Source of the DNA: Phormidium tenue FACHB-1052
GTDB taxonomy: Bacteria > Cyanobacteriota > Cyanobacteriia > Phormidesmidales > Phormidesmidaceae
Length of the DNA: 64,000 nucleotides
Assembly (NCBI RefSeq): GCF_014696675.1
Contig: NZ_JACJQN010000013.1
Coordinates: 1 to 64,000 of the forward strand
Reading direction: 5' to 3'
How positions within the stretch are numbered: position 1 is the stretch's first letter; each line of letters begins with the position of its first letter. Of this stretch, positions 47,536-57,168 are shown in pieces. A program made the translations under genes and the position numbers. Below the pieces are notes generated by a model that made no database searches, was not told where the DNA came from, and saw only the letters and a list, made by a program, of their open reading frames with translations.

Positions 47536-50220
47536 ATGCAGCCAACCGATCCGGATCAGTTTACCGCCAAAGCCTGGGATGCCATCGTTGAGGCCCAGGA
47601 CGTGGCTCGCCGCTGCAAACATCAATATATGGAGGTCGAGCACGTGCTGATCGCGCTGCTCGATCAAGAAGAAGACGGGCTGGCCCACAAGATCCTCGAC
47701 AAGGCCAACCTCGACAGCGACCAAATTCTCGACGATCTAGAGAAATTTGCCCAGCGCCAGGCCCGCGTGCGCCCCGGTGTTGACAGCAACCTCTACCTGG
47801 GCCAGAGCCTCGATCGCATGCTCGATCAGGCCGAGGCGGCGCGCCAAACCCTCAAAGACAAATTCATCTCGGTCGAGCACCTGCTGCTGGGTTTTCAGGA
47901 GGATGAGCGCATTGGCCGTCGGCTACTGCGGGGCTTTAATGTGGAAGGCCCCGAACTGATGGCGGCAGTACAGGCGGTGCGCGGCAGTCAAAAAGTCACC
48001 GACCAAAATCCTGAGTCGCAGTACGACGCCCTAGAGAAATTTGGCATCGACCTCACCCAGCTCGCCCGCGACGGCAAGCTCGACCCCGTAATTGGTCGTG
48101 ACGACGAGATCCGCCGCGTGATTCAGGTGCTGTCGCGGCGCACGAAAAACAATCCCGTGGTGATTGGCGAACCGGGGGTGGGCAAGACGGCGATCGCCGA
48201 AGCTCTGGCCCAGCGCATCATCAACGGCGAGGTGCCCGAATCGCTTAAGGGGCGCACGCTGATTTCCCTCGACATCGGCGGGCTAATTGCCGGAGCCAAG
48301 TTTCGCGGCGAGTTTGAAGAACGGCTGCGGCTGGTGCTCAAGGAAGTTACCGACTCCGCCGGGCAGGTGGTGCTGTTTATTGATGAGCTGCACACGGTGG
48401 TCGGAGCCGGAGCGGGCCAGGGCACCATGGATGCCAGCAACCTGCTCAAGCCGATGCTGGCGCGGGGCGAACTGCGCTGCATAGGGGCCACCACCCTCGA
48501 CGAATACCGCAAGCACATCGAAAAAGACGCCGCCCTAGAGCGTCGCTTTCAGCAGGTGTACATCGGTCAGCCCAGCGCCGAAGACACTATCTCCATTTTG
48601 CGGGGGCTGAAAAAGCGCTACGAGTCGTACCACGGCGTCGATATTGCTGACAGCGCCCTGGTGGCGGCGGCAGTGCTCTCTGACCGCTACATTGCCGATC
48701 GCTTTCTGCCCGACAAAGCCATCGACCTGGTTGACGAAGCCGCCGCCAAGCTCAAGATGGAGATTACCTCCAAACCCGAGGAGCTGGAGGGCATCGAGCG
48801 CCGCCTCATGCAGATCGAGATGGAAAAGCTCTCCCTGGAGGCCGAAAACGGCTCCATGACCAAGGCCTCGCGCCAGCGTCTCAGCCGCATCGAGCAAGAG
48901 ATTACCGAACTCCAGGCCAAGCAGCAGTCCTTTAGCGGCCAGTGGCAGAGCGAAAAGCAGGCCCTCGACGCCATTCATGCCCTCAAAGACGAAGAAGACC
49001 AAATTCGCCTACAGATTGAGCAGGCCGAACGGGCCTATGACCTCAACAAGGCCGCCAAACTCAAGTACGACAGTCTGGAGAAGATTCAGCGCGATCGCGA
49101 AACCCTAGAGGCCCAGCTGGTCGAAGTGCAGGCCCAGGGCAATACCCTGTTGCGCGAACAGGTCACCGAGGCCGACATCGCCGAAATCGTCGCCAAATGG
49201 ACGGGCATCCCCGTCAATCGACTGATGGAGTCAGAGCGGCAAAAGCTGCTCCAGCTCGAAGGCCATCTGCACGAGCGGGTGATTGGTCAAGACGAAGCGG
49301 TGGAGGCCGTGGCCGCCGCCATTCGCCGCGCCCGCGCCGGCATGAACGACCAGGGCCGTCCCTTGGGTTCCTTCCTGTTTATGGGGCCGACCGGGGTGGG
49401 TAAGACCGAGCTGGCCCGCGCCCTGGCAGAGTTTCTCTTCGACACCGAAGACGCGCTGATTCGCATCGACATGTCAGAGTACATGGAGAAAAACGCCGTG
49501 TCGCGGCTGGTGGGGGCACCCCCTGGCTACGTCGGCTACGAGGACGGCGGTCAGCTCTCCGAGGCGGTGCGTCGCCACCCCTACTCAGTGGTGCTGCTCG
49601 ATGAGGTCGAGAAAGCCCACCCCGACGTGTTCAACATTCTCTTACAGGTGCTCGACGACGGTCGCATCACCGACTCCCAGGGCCACCGGGTCGACTTTCG
49701 CAACACCGTGGTGATCATGACCAGCAACCTGGGCAGCGACCACATTTTAGAGCTGGCGGGCGACGACGATCGCTACGACGAAATGCGCGTTCAGGTGCTC
49801 AAGGCGCTGCAAAAACAGTTTCGCCCCGAGTTCCTCAACCGGGTGGATGATCTGATTCTGTTCCACTCGCTGCGCAAGAGCGAGCTGCGCAAGATTGTGG
49901 CCCTGCAAATTCGCCGGGTGCAGCGCCGATTAGCTGACCAGACCATTGGCCTGGAGATTGCCGATCCGGCGATCGACTTCATCGCCGAGAGCGGCTATGA
50001 CCCAGTGTACGGTGCCCGTCCCCTCAAGCGGGCCATCCAGCGGCTGCTAGAGAACCCGATCGCCACCAAGATTCTAGAGACCACCTTTGCCCAGGGCGCG
50101 ACCATCACCGTGAGTTTGCAGAACGGCAAGCTGGAGTTTGACCACCGCGAACCCGCCGCCCCCGAGGTGCTAGCGGCGACAGAGGATGAAGCCGCCAAAG
50201 TAGAGTCGGTGGTGGGTTAG
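47536..50220 (+). CDS. clpB2: ClpB2-type AAA+ disaggregase
   Basis: The second ClpB of the window, 894 residues with the full set of domains. The N-domain starts [22 protein letters not shown]. Walker A 1 is GEPGVGKTA (about 209), the middle coiled coil lies at about 405-540, Walker A 2 is GPTGVGKTE (about 616), and the C-terminus has [12 protein letters not shown]. It differs from ClpB1 in the N-domain ([17 protein letters not shown]) and in an acidic tail ending [13 protein letters not shown]. Cyanobacteria usually have a stress-induced ClpB1 and a housekeeping ClpB2; the assignment to ClpB2 rests on similarity and is tentative. ACGGAGATT precedes the ATG, and a TATACT box lies about 60 bases upstream. 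Confidence 0.95.
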   Translation: MQPTDPDQFTAKAWDAIVEAQDVARRCKHQYMEVEHVLIALLDQEEDGLAHKILDKANLDSDQILDDLEKFAQRQARVRPGVDSNLYLGQSLDRMLDQAEAARQTLKDKFISVEHLLLGFQEDERIGRRLLRGFNVEGPELMAAVQAVRGSQKVTDQNPESQYDALEKFGIDLTQLARDGKLDPVIGRDDEIRRVIQVLSRRTKNNPVVIGEPGVGKTAIAEALAQRIINGEVPESLKGRTLISLDIGGLIAGAKFRGEFEERLRLVLKEVTDSAGQVVLFIDELHTVVGAGAGQGTMDASNLLKPMLARGELRCIGATTLDEYRKHIEKDAALERRFQQVYIGQPSAEDTISILRGLKKRYESYHGVDIADSALVAAAVLSDRYIADRFLPDKAIDLVDEAAAKLKMEITSKPEELEGIERRLMQIEMEKLSLEAENGSMTKASRQRLSRIEQEITELQAKQQSFSGQWQSEKQALDAIHALKDEEDQIRLQIEQAERAYDLNKAAKLKYDSLEKIQRDRETLEAQLVEVQAQGNTLLREQVTEADIAEIVAKWTGIPVNRLMESERQKLLQLEGHLHERVIGQDEAVEAVAAAIRRARAGMNDQGRPLGSFLFMGPTGVGKTELARALAEFLFDTEDALIRIDMSEYMEKNAVSRLVGAPPGYVGYEDGGQLSEAVRRHPYSVVLLDEVEKAHPDVFNILLQVLDDGRITDSQGHRVDFRNTVVIMTSNLGSDHILELAGDDDRYDEMRVQVLKALQKQFRPEFLNRVDDLILFHSLRKSELRKIVALQIRRVQRRLADQTIGLEIADPAIDFIAESGYDPVYGARPLKRAIQRLLENPIATKILETTFAQGATITVSLQNGKLEFDHREPAAPEVLAATEDEAAKVESVVG

Positions 50221-50233
50221 CCCCATCTGCACC

Positions 50234-50437
50234 CTAGGCGGGGTTATGGTGCAGGTCGTACTCGGCTTTTTTGGCCTGGAATGGGAGAAAGCGGTCAGGC
50301 CGCGCCGCGAGCCGGTTGCAGCGATCGCAGCGGTAGTAGGCGCGATGGCGCAGTTCTGGGCGATCGCGGCAGATTGCCTGCCCTCACCCACCGGGGCACA
50401 GGGGACACCGTTTACCGACCGTGGGCCTTCCCAAAGC
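50234..50437 (-). pseudogene. Zinc-ribbon/methyltransferase N-terminal remnant
   Basis: In this frame the strand reads KRCPLCPGG, then an in-frame TGA (50384-50386), then CRDRPELRHRAYYRCDRCN and FLPFQAKKAEYDLHHNPA before the stop at 50234-50236. CPLC and CDRC pairs followed by a KAEYDLHxN motif are the opening of a family of class I SAM-dependent methyltransferases with an N-terminal zinc ribbon. The methyltransferase body is absent. There is no start codon for the second half, so I call it a decayed fragment. It directly follows the GGDEF gene in the same frame, after that gene's stop. Confidence 0.45.
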
Positions 50438-51526
50438 TCAGCTGATAGTCAACCCCGGTTGATAGAAACGGTAGGTATTGCGGCCCTGGTTTTTGGCCTG
50501 GTAGAGAGCCTGGTCGGCATAGCGCAGCAGGGTGGTGGGGTCGGGGCCATCCTGCGGAAAAAGGGCGATGCCGACGCTAGTGCCAATGTGTAGCTGATGG
50601 TCATCGATCGCGAAGGTGGGTCGCAGGCTCTCTAAAATGCGATCGCAGGTGCGCCCCACCGAATCTGCATCAGTTAGCCGAGAGAGCACCAAAACAAACT
50701 CATCACCGCCCCAGCGCACTAGCAGGTCTTCGCTGCGCAGGCAGTGGGCTAGGCGCTGAGCCACCTGGTGCAGCATTTGGTCGCCGACCTCGTGGCCCAG
50801 GCTGTCGTTGATATCTTTGAATTTGTCGAGGTCTAAAAAGGCCACTGCTACCTGAGTTTGTTGGCGCTCGGCCTGGGCCAGCACCTTGGGCAGATAGGTG
50901 TCGAGAAAGGCACGGTTGGGCAGCCCGGTGAGCCGGTCGTAGAAGGCTTGGTGGTGAATTTTGGCCTCGGCCTGCTTTTTTTCGGTGATGTCGCGCACCA
51001 GCCAGCGCAGGCGGGCTTCACCGCCCTCACGGCTAGCGGAAACTGTAATGGCAACATCGATGGCCGTGCCCTCTCGGAGCACAATCTGGGTTTCCCAAGT
51101 TTTGATGGGCAGTGGGGTTGTGCCAGTGATCTGGGCCAGCATGGCGTAGAGGGCGCGGCGGTGCTTGATCGGTAGCAACAGCACCATGGGTTTGCCCACC
51201 AGCGACGCCTGGGGCAGACGCAGCAGGGCGGCGATCGCCACATTGCCCGCCTGAATGATGCCCTTGGCGTCGCTCACCAAGTAGCCATCGGGGGCAAGGT
51301 TAAACAGGTCTTGGTAGCGCTGGCGCTCGGTCTCTAGCTGCTGGCGGTAGTCAGCCAGAGCCTGATTTTGCTGAATTAGCTCTTCGTGGGCGGTGCGCAG
51401 CTCTTCGAGCACTAGGCTAAGGTCATCTAGGGCCAGGGCCAGCAGCTCGGGTTTAATGGGCGACGTGCTGGCGTGCTGGTGCAGTAGCAAGGCGCGCTGC
51501 TGTACAGCATCAATGCGCTTAAGCAT
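50438..51526 (-). CDS. PAS-GGDEF diguanylate cyclase
   Basis: A 362-residue protein. An N-terminal helical region (about 1-70, ALDDLSLVLEELRTAHEELI) leads to a PAS domain (about 70-190, FNLAPDGYLVSDAKGIIQAGN, ending LRWLVRDITEKKQAE) and a GGDEF domain (about 200-362). The active site is WGGDEF at about 271 and the inhibition motif RSED is five residues before it, so it should make cyclic di-GMP with feedback control. The ATG at 51526 is chosen because the frame upstream overlaps the preceding gene in an unrelated reading. It starts five bases after the stop of its PAS-only paralogue. Confidence 0.9.
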   Translation of the reverse strand: MLKRIDAVQQRALLLHQHASTSPIKPELLALALDDLSLVLEELRTAHEELIQQNQALADYRQQLETERQRYQDLFNLAPDGYLVSDAKGIIQAGNVAIAALLRLPQASLVGKPMVLLLPIKHRRALYAMLAQITGTTPLPIKTWETQIVLREGTAIDVAITVSASREGGEARLRWLVRDITEKKQAEAKIHHQAFYDRLTGLPNRAFLDTYLPKVLAQAERQQTQVAVAFLDLDKFKDINDSLGHEVGDQMLHQVAQRLAHCLRSEDLLVRWGGDEFVLVLSRLTDADSVGRTCDRILESLRPTFAIDDHQLHIGTSVGIALFPQDGPDPTTLLRYADQALYQAKNQGRNTYRFYQPGLTIS

Positions 51527-51531
51527 AATAT

Positions 51532-52215
51532 TCACTGCGGCCTGCCCTGACGGTAGTCGCTGAGATCTTGAAGCAGTTGGGCGTTGGCCTGCATGAGGTC
51601 TGCGGTGCGGGCCACGACTAGATCTTGAAGATCGGCCTGGGCCGCCTGGAGCTGCTGCTCTATGCGGCGCTGCTGAGAAATATCTCGCAGCGACCAAAGA
51701 ATGGTAGTGGCCCCTGGGCCGCTGTCTTTGAGGAAGTTAGTGGCGATCGCCACCGTAATCGGCTCCCCCTGCCGCGATTTGAGGGTGACTTCCCAGGGCT
51801 TGGCAGGGTTGGGCTGAGCCAGCCGCCGCTGAAACTCTGACCAGTCACCCTGCTCGATCAGCACCATCAGCGGTTTGCCCACCAGCCCGGCCTGGGGCTG
51901 GGCAAACAATATCTCTGCTGCCCGGTTAGCGTGATAAATTTTGCCCGTTGCATCGGTAACTAAATAGCCATCGGGGGCCAGCTCAAACAGGGTGCGATAG
52001 CGCTGGCGCTCAAGGTCAACCTGAACCCGGGTGTCGTTGAGTATCTGGTTTTGCTCATGCAGCTCCGTATCTACGGCCTGTAGCTCTTCAAGCACGAGGT
52101 ATAGGTCTTTAAGGGCCAGCTCTAGCAGAGTGGGGTCAATCGGGTTGGTAGTGGCCTGCTCGCGCAGCCTGAGGGCGCGTTGGTAGACTGCTTCGATTTG
52201 ATGAGAGATACTCAT
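51532..52215 (-). CDS. PAS-domain protein without output domain, paralogue of the next gene
   Basis: A 227-residue protein. Its N-terminus (ALKDLYLVLEELQAVDTELHEQN) and PAS domain (FELAPDGYLVTDATGKIYHAN, ending ILWSLRDISQQRRIEQQ) align with the same parts of the GGDEF protein encoded five bases downstream. A C-terminal coiled coil (LQAAQADLQDLVVARTADLM) replaces the cyclase. It is probably a tandem duplication in which one copy lost or never had the output. It could form mixed coiled-coil dimers with its neighbour and modulate it; that is inference. Confidence 0.87.
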   Translation of the reverse strand: MSISHQIEAVYQRALRLREQATTNPIDPTLLELALKDLYLVLEELQAVDTELHEQNQILNDTRVQVDLERQRYRTLFELAPDGYLVTDATGKIYHANRAAEILFAQPQAGLVGKPLMVLIEQGDWSEFQRRLAQPNPAKPWEVTLKSRQGEPITVAIATNFLKDSGPGATTILWSLRDISQQRRIEQQLQAAQADLQDLVVARTADLMQANAQLLQDLSDYRQGRPQ

Positions 52216-52638
52216 GGGTCAGTCTTCCTAGGGATGGTGGATCATCCCGAACAAAATGTAGCTAGCGACACCTTCCTCAAAGGTTTAATTTCAGTCTACA
52301 AGGCGCTTGCTTTTGCTCGTTATCGTACCAAAATATTTTGCTGAATATAACCTCCGATAGAGTGAGCTTGCCTTCCCTATCAGTCATAAAATCAGGCGTT
52401 TATGATGGTTTTTTGGCGATCGCCAGCCCAGCTCAGGCTCTAGATTTCTCCTAGGCAAAGCTCTATTTTTGAGCCTAGATTAGGTCAGATTTGCTTTGAA
52501 GAAATCCTGTTTTTGGGATGTGGCCTGCTCTGGTGGACCTATATTCTAAATTGCATATCGCCACATTAATTTTGCTGTCATTCGACCTCCATTGGCGATT
52601 GCCTATACGTTCCACATTTTCAATCAAACCATTCTCAT
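52216..52638. other. Intergenic region between the PAS gene and the CheB-CheR gene
   Basis: About 420 bases with no gene that I can support. It is AT-rich, with TTTTGCTGAATATAACC-like stretches near 52335 that may be promoter sequence for the minus-strand PAS operon. Confidence 0.4.
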
Positions 52639-55629
52639 CTATTCTCCACTGGCGGCACGATCAGACATAGTTTCAATCGCCAATAAAACTAAATCGTCGC
52701 CGTTGGGCTGGGTCATTTTGCGGGCGTTGAGCCACATCGTTTGGAGGCCAATGGTTTCGAAGTTGTGCACCACTTCAAAGTCGTCGATCTGCATGTTTTG
52801 GGGCAGCAGGTCGTGGAGCAGCGATCGCAGCTGAGGGATATCCCACTGGCCGTTACCCAGATCAAAAATCAATTGCCCCTCGGTGTCGCTGGGACTGACT
52901 TGAAAGGTCTGATAAAACTGCCGATTTGCCGTCACCACCCGCAGGTCGTGGGTGAGCACCACTAGGGCCTCGCGCACGGTCTGCACAATGGCGTCGGCGT
53001 AGTCGCGGGCCTGGCTGAGCTGGTTGGCGCTGCGCTTGAGGCTGTCAATATCCACCAGCACCACCACCGCCCCATCGATGCGGTTGTCGAGGGTGCGGTA
53101 GGGGCGAATGCGCAGGTCGTACCAGCGGCCCTCCTGATCCTGCACTTCCTGGCTGCTCTGCTCTAGGGTATTGATCACTGCTAGGATGCGGGCTTCGAGG
53201 TCGGCGATGACCAGGCGGTGGTTGATGTCGCCCAGGGGACGGCCCACATCGCCGGGAATCAGATTGAACAGGGCGGCTGCGGTGGGGGTAAAGCGGCGAA
53301 TTCTGAGGTCGTCCTCCAACATTAGAATAGGAATGTGGATGCTGCTGAGCAGGTTTTGAAAGTCGTCGCTGATGCGGGTGGTTTCGGCATTGCGGCGGTA
53401 GAGCTCGTCATTGATGGTGCTGAGTTCTTCGTTGGTGGCCTGAATTTCTTCTTTGGCGGTTTGCAGCTCTTCGTTGGTGCTCTGGAGTTCTTCGTTACTG
53501 GAGAGAACTTCTTCGTTAGCGGCCCGCAGATCTTGGTTGGTGGCCTCCTGCTCTTGAATGATCGATTGCAGGTGCGATCGCGTGGTGTCGAGATCCTGCT
53601 GGAGGGCGAGATTTTCTTGCCAGTACTGATTCTCCAAATCGGAGACAGGGAGGGCGGCCTCGGCGGCGGTGCCGTCTGGCACCACATCGGTGAAAAACAC
53701 CAGGGAGTAAGCTTTGCCAGCAGGCTGTGGCATGAGGGGCACAACCTCAATCTGCACCGGGCGGCGATCGCCCCCTTCGATCAGCAGCGATCGCCGCTGC
53801 ACCGCCTGGCTAGTTTGCTGGGCCTGGTAGAAGGCCGTGCGCAGGTCGATCCGCAGCCCCTCCTTCGCCATGGTGAGCAAATTGAGGCTGGCGCGACCGG
53901 GGGCAGGCTCTAGATAAGCCCCCGTCTGCCCGCGAAACTGCAAGATCTCCAGCCGGTCATTCACCAATACCCCCGCTGGGCCGTAGCGGTTGAGCACGGT
54001 TTGGTCGGCCAGGGCGTAGAGGTCAATGGTTTGGCTACGCTCTGGGGGTGGGTCGGGCATAGGGGACTGGGGGCTGGGGATGTAGGGGGTGGGGTCAAAG
54101 TCAAAGTTCAAAGGCAGCGACACCGACTGTTTGGCGTAGAGTTTGTAGTGGCTGTCGACCAACGAAAACAGGTGGCTAAACTCCCCCGTTGTCTCCGACG
54201 ACCCCAGCAGCAAAAAACCGCTGGGCTTGAGGCCGTAGTGAAACATGGGCAGCACCTTGCTCTGCAAAGACGTCCTAAAGTAAATCAGCACATTGCGGCA
54301 GCTGATTAAATCTAGGCGTGAAAAGGGCGGATCGGTGATCAGATTGTGGCAGGCAAAGATGCACAGCTCTCGCACCACCTTGTTGATCTGGTAGCCGCCG
54401 TCGGTGGGCACAAAAAACCGCTGCAACCGTTCTGGCGACACGTCGCTCACCTGCACGGGCGAGTACCAGCCCATGCGAGCCACTTCAATCGCCAGCTTGC
54501 TAACATCAGTGGCAAAAATTTGAATTGGCGGGCTGACGCTGTGGCGGCTGAGATACTCCAGCAGGCAAATGGCAATGGAATAGGCCTCTTCGCCAGTCGA
54601 GCAGCCCGCCACCCAAATGCGCAGGGGCAGGTCGGGGTTGCCTTGATCGGCTTGGGCCAGCCGTTGTCTATTTCTCAACAGCGCCGGAAACACCGTCTGC
54701 TCCAGGGCTGTAAACACGTCTCCATCGCGAAAGAAGCTGGTTACGCCAATCAAAATTTCCTGGTGCAGGGCCTGCACCTCCTCGGGGTTGGCCTGAAGGT
54801 ACTGACTGTAGCTCTCCAGGCTCTCTAGGTGGTGCAGAGCCATGCGGCGAGAGATGCGCCGCTTGACGGTGTTGGGTTTGTACTGGGCAAAGTCAATTTT
54901 GGTGGCCCGCTTCAGCAGGGTGAGAATGGTGTCTAGCCCGGTGTCGCTTGCAACTTTCTCCTGGGGCACGGCCACAGGGTCTGCTGGGTTGGGGCTGGTG
55001 ATGTAGGGGTGGGCGCTGAGGCTAGCTAGGGTCTGGGCAATTTCTTCTGGCGTTTGAATAAAGTCGATCTGCCCGGTGGCGATCGCCATGTGGGGCATGC
55101 TGCTAAATTGTGCCGATGTCTCCAACTGCGCAAAGGTGATGCCCCCCGCCGCCTTAATCGCCTCTAGACCCAGAGTGCCGTCGGCATCTGCCCCCGAGAG
55201 CACCACGCCAATGGCTTTGGTACCCCGCTCCTCGGCCAGGGCGTTAAAAAAATTGTCAATAACGTGGCTGCCGGTGCGCGATCGCGGTCGGGGTTGCAGC
55301 CGCAGCTCGCCCCCCACAATGGTCATCGCCGTATTGTGGGGAATGACGTAGACGTGGTTGGGGGCGATCGCCACCCCATCTAACACCTCCAGCACCGGCA
55401 TCTCGGTGGTGCGGCCCATGATCTCGCTCAGCAGGCTGGGCTGGTTGGGGTCTAAATGCTGCAACAGCACAAAGGCCATGCCCGTAGTGGTGGGCAAATG
55501 GCTGATCAGCTGAGTAAACGCCTCTAGCCCCCCTGCCGATGCCCCAATCGCCACCACCGGAAACATTTCCTCGGGCTGGGCAGGGATTGCAGGAGCGTCA
55601 TCGGCGGAAGCGGGTGGCGGGAGCGTCAT
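52639..55629 (-). CDS. CheB-CheR-PAS fusion protein lacking a kinase domain
   Basis: A 996-residue multidomain protein. A CheB methylesterase domain (about 23-205) has S31 in AIGASAGGLEAF, H58 in LQHLDPNQPSLL and the aspartate in LSGADADGTLG. A CheR methyltransferase domain (about 220-485) has the SAM motif WVAGCSTGEEAYS and LISCRNVLIYF. A PAS-like region (about 530-660) is followed by a long coiled coil (about 665-750) of NEEL repeats, then two PAS domains (about 755-870 and 885-990). Proteins of this kind usually continue into a histidine kinase, but this one stops right after the last PAS domain. It may methylate and demethylate sensory receptors, or act as a partner for a separate kinase. 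No chemoreceptor gene is adjacent. Confidence 0.92.
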   Translation of the reverse strand: MTLPPPASADDAPAIPAQPEEMFPVVAIGASAGGLEAFTQLISHLPTTTGMAFVLLQHLDPNQPSLLSEIMGRTTEMPVLEVLDGVAIAPNHVYVIPHNTAMTIVGGELRLQPRPRSRTGSHVIDNFFNALAEERGTKAIGVVLSGADADGTLGLEAIKAAGGITFAQLETSAQFSSMPHMAIATGQIDFIQTPEEIAQTLASLSAHPYITSPNPADPVAVPQEKVASDTGLDTILTLLKRATKIDFAQYKPNTVKRRISRRMALHHLESLESYSQYLQANPEEVQALHQEILIGVTSFFRDGDVFTALEQTVFPALLRNRQRLAQADQGNPDLPLRIWVAGCSTGEEAYSIAICLLEYLSRHSVSPPIQIFATDVSKLAIEVARMGWYSPVQVSDVSPERLQRFFVPTDGGYQINKVVRELCIFACHNLITDPPFSRLDLISCRNVLIYFRTSLQSKVLPMFHYGLKPSGFLLLGSSETTGEFSHLFSLVDSHYKLYAKQSVSLPLNFDFDPTPYIPSPQSPMPDPPPERSQTIDLYALADQTVLNRYGPAGVLVNDRLEILQFRGQTGAYLEPAPGRASLNLLTMAKEGLRIDLRTAFYQAQQTSQAVQRRSLLIEGGDRRPVQIEVVPLMPQPAGKAYSLVFFTDVVPDGTAAEAALPVSDLENQYWQENLALQQDLDTTRSHLQSIIQEQEATNQDLRAANEEVLSSNEELQSTNEELQTAKEEIQATNEELSTINDELYRRNAETTRISDDFQNLLSSIHIPILMLEDDLRIRRFTPTAAALFNLIPGDVGRPLGDINHRLVIADLEARILAVINTLEQSSQEVQDQEGRWYDLRIRPYRTLDNRIDGAVVVLVDIDSLKRSANQLSQARDYADAIVQTVREALVVLTHDLRVVTANRQFYQTFQVSPSDTEGQLIFDLGNGQWDIPQLRSLLHDLLPQNMQIDDFEVVHNFETIGLQTMWLNARKMTQPNGDDLVLLAIETMSDRAASGE

Positions 55630-55687
55630 ATCCGGGGTGAATCACGGCCTAAACCATCTGCGCTGAGCCAGTCTAGATTCAAACAGT

Positions 55688-55915
55688 ATGACGGCTCAGC
55701 CCCCGATATCTCCCACGACTTTATCTACTTGGCCATTGCCTTCAGTCGCAGCCGTCGGTCTGCCCGCCCAGCGGCAGGCCACCTTTAACCAGCTCGAACT
55801 CAAAAGCCCCTGGCCTGGCAACACCCAACCACAACCGCATTGGGTGCGGCTCTATCGCAAGCTCACCTACCAAATGGTTAAGGGGTCTGTAACTATAAAA
55901 ATGCTGACCGTTTAG
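55688..55915 (+). CDS. Small hypothetical protein, doubtful
   Basis: A 75-residue frame divergent from the CheB-CheR gene, starting with ATG at 55688. ATFNQLELKSPWPGNTQPQPHWVRLYRKLTYQMVKGS looks protein-like (mixed, with aromatic and basic residues), but I do not recognise a family and no ribosome binding site is visible. It may be a remnant of a longer gene. Its end overlaps the end of the converging gene by four bases. Confidence 0.35.
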   Translation: MTAQPPISPTTLSTWPLPSVAAVGLPAQRQATFNQLELKSPWPGNTQPQPHWVRLYRKLTYQMVKGSVTIKMLTV

Positions 55916-56157
55916 CGTTTGGCGATCTTGCCCAATTCAATCATGAGGAGTGCGCCACCACTGGCAAAAGCGCCGCCGAGCATGCCCTGGGCCACCTGCA
56001 TCTTAGGAGATTCGCTGAGGCAGTGCCCAGGCATTGTCTGTGCTTGAGTACAGGCCTGGTTTTTAGCGCGCGCTGCACCGCCCCCCAAGAGGATGCCGAC
56101 CGAGAGCGCCAGGGTCGTGCCCCACAACATGACATTTTTTTCGCGTTGAATAAACAT
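55912..56157 (-). CDS. Small secreted or membrane-anchored hypothetical protein
   Basis: An 81-residue protein. MFIQREKNVMLWGTTLALSV followed by GILLGGGAARAKNQ is a good signal peptide or anchor. The middle holds two cysteines (QACTQAQTMPGHCLSES), and a second hydrophobic glycine/alanine-rich segment GMLGGAFASGGALLMIEL precedes a basic end GKIAKR. No family recognised. The ATG at 56157 is used; a TTG five codons earlier is possible. Confidence 0.5.
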   Translation of the reverse strand: MFIQREKNVMLWGTTLALSVGILLGGGAARAKNQACTQAQTMPGHCLSESPKMQVAQGMLGGAFASGGALLMIELGKIAKR

Positions 56158-56329
56158 TTCGGTAGTTGACAAACGGTTGCTTTAGCATGCCCAACTGCAT
56201 CAATATTCATAACGCACGCACGGCTATAACCTCCTCAAATGTCTCAAAACGCCCGAGCACTAAAGTTTCTGCGCCTGCGGATGATGATGCTGGGGTGAAG
56301 CACCTAGCCGACAGCAGCGATTTTTTCAG

Positions 56330-56479
56330 GGCGTTGCTGAATTGAGGTATGAATCTGCAAAAGCAACAGTTGCTGCATCGGCCCCCCACCCCCCCAAGTT
56401 TGGGGGACTTTGAAGTCGTCTGGTTCTCCCCAGAATTGGGGGGCTAGGGGGGCAAATCATACTGCTGATCAGCAACGCC
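56330..56479. repeat. MITE-like element, copy 1
   Basis: A 150-base element bounded by GGCGTTGCTGA (56330-56340) and TCAGCAACGCC (56469-56479), exact inverted repeats. The inside has C-rich then G-rich tracts (CCCCCCACCCCCCCAAG and GGGGGGCTAGGGGGG) that can pair. A related 146-base element lies at 59448-59593. A fragment GGGCATTGCTGATTTCAGG follows at about 56498. No open reading frame is inside. Confidence 0.72.
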
Positions 56480-56528
56480 TCTTGCAGAACAGCTTGGGCA
56501 TTGCTGATTTCAGGAGGGTGTTGATTGA

Positions 56529-57002
56529 CTAGCCAGCACTGGGGTTGAGGTCGATCATCTGGCCGGTGGTGTAGGTGCCAATGGGGCTCCACAGCACGTA
56601 GGGCAGGAGGAGTAGGGCAGCAAGCTCAGAGATTGGCAAAACTATGAGCGTCAGCAGAATGCCTAGAACCACTCCCAGTCCGCCTAATGCAGTGCCAACT
56701 TTTAGGCTTCTCAACCACAGCGTGGCAGGGATATAGGCAACGGTAATGACTTCTACCAATAGATACAAACCCATCAGCAGCCAGGTTTTAGCACTACCCG
56801 GATCGCCTTGCCAAACATAGGTGGCCGAGAACGCTCCGCAAGCAAAAATTACTGTCCAAATCAGCGGGATGGCGGGTTCAAAGAAGAGCCAATTGGGGCG
56901 ATCGAGGCGCTTTCCCCAAGAGATGTCTCGGGGCCGAATAAAACTACTACCCAGGGCAATCACGAAGGTTATTCCCCCAATTATCATCCAGTTATCGTGC
57001 AT
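56529..57002 (-). CDS. tspO: TspO/MBR-family tryptophan-rich sensory protein
   Basis: A 157-residue membrane protein with five predicted spans. SFIRPRDISWGKRLDRPNWLFFEPAIPLIWTVIF and the C-terminal LLLPYVLWSPIGTYTTGQMIDLNPSAG match the TspO/MBR family, which binds tetrapyrroles and related ligands and acts in stress and pigment control. The first helix is followed by the typical Arg-Pro-x-Trp motif. The ATG at 57002 (MHDNW) is preferred over one six codons earlier. It lies next to two oxidoreductase genes on the same strand but with a 160-base gap. Confidence 0.82.
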   Translation of the reverse strand: MHDNWMIIGGITFVIALGSSFIRPRDISWGKRLDRPNWLFFEPAIPLIWTVIFACGAFSATYVWQGDPGSAKTWLLMGLYLLVEVITVAYIPATLWLRSLKVGTALGGLGVVLGILLTLIVLPISELAALLLLPYVLWSPIGTYTTGQMIDLNPSAG

Positions 57003-57168
57003 TTTAGGGTCAGGTTTCAACCTGAATGAAACTTATTAAGGCTAAACAGAGCCTCGTGTGTTGAAAAATTGTTCTAAGTTTTTTAGCCGTCGCCGTCAGT
57101 CTTTGGTAGTAATTTGCGAGGTCTCGGAGGGTAAAGGAATTTAGCAAATTGCATTCAAACTAAATACT

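Noticed and set aside
53335-53913. A 192-codon plus-strand frame with FF/GG repeats opposite the CheB-CheR gene
   Set aside because: The repetitive translation is the antisense image of the NEEL coiled-coil repeats, not a protein in its own right.
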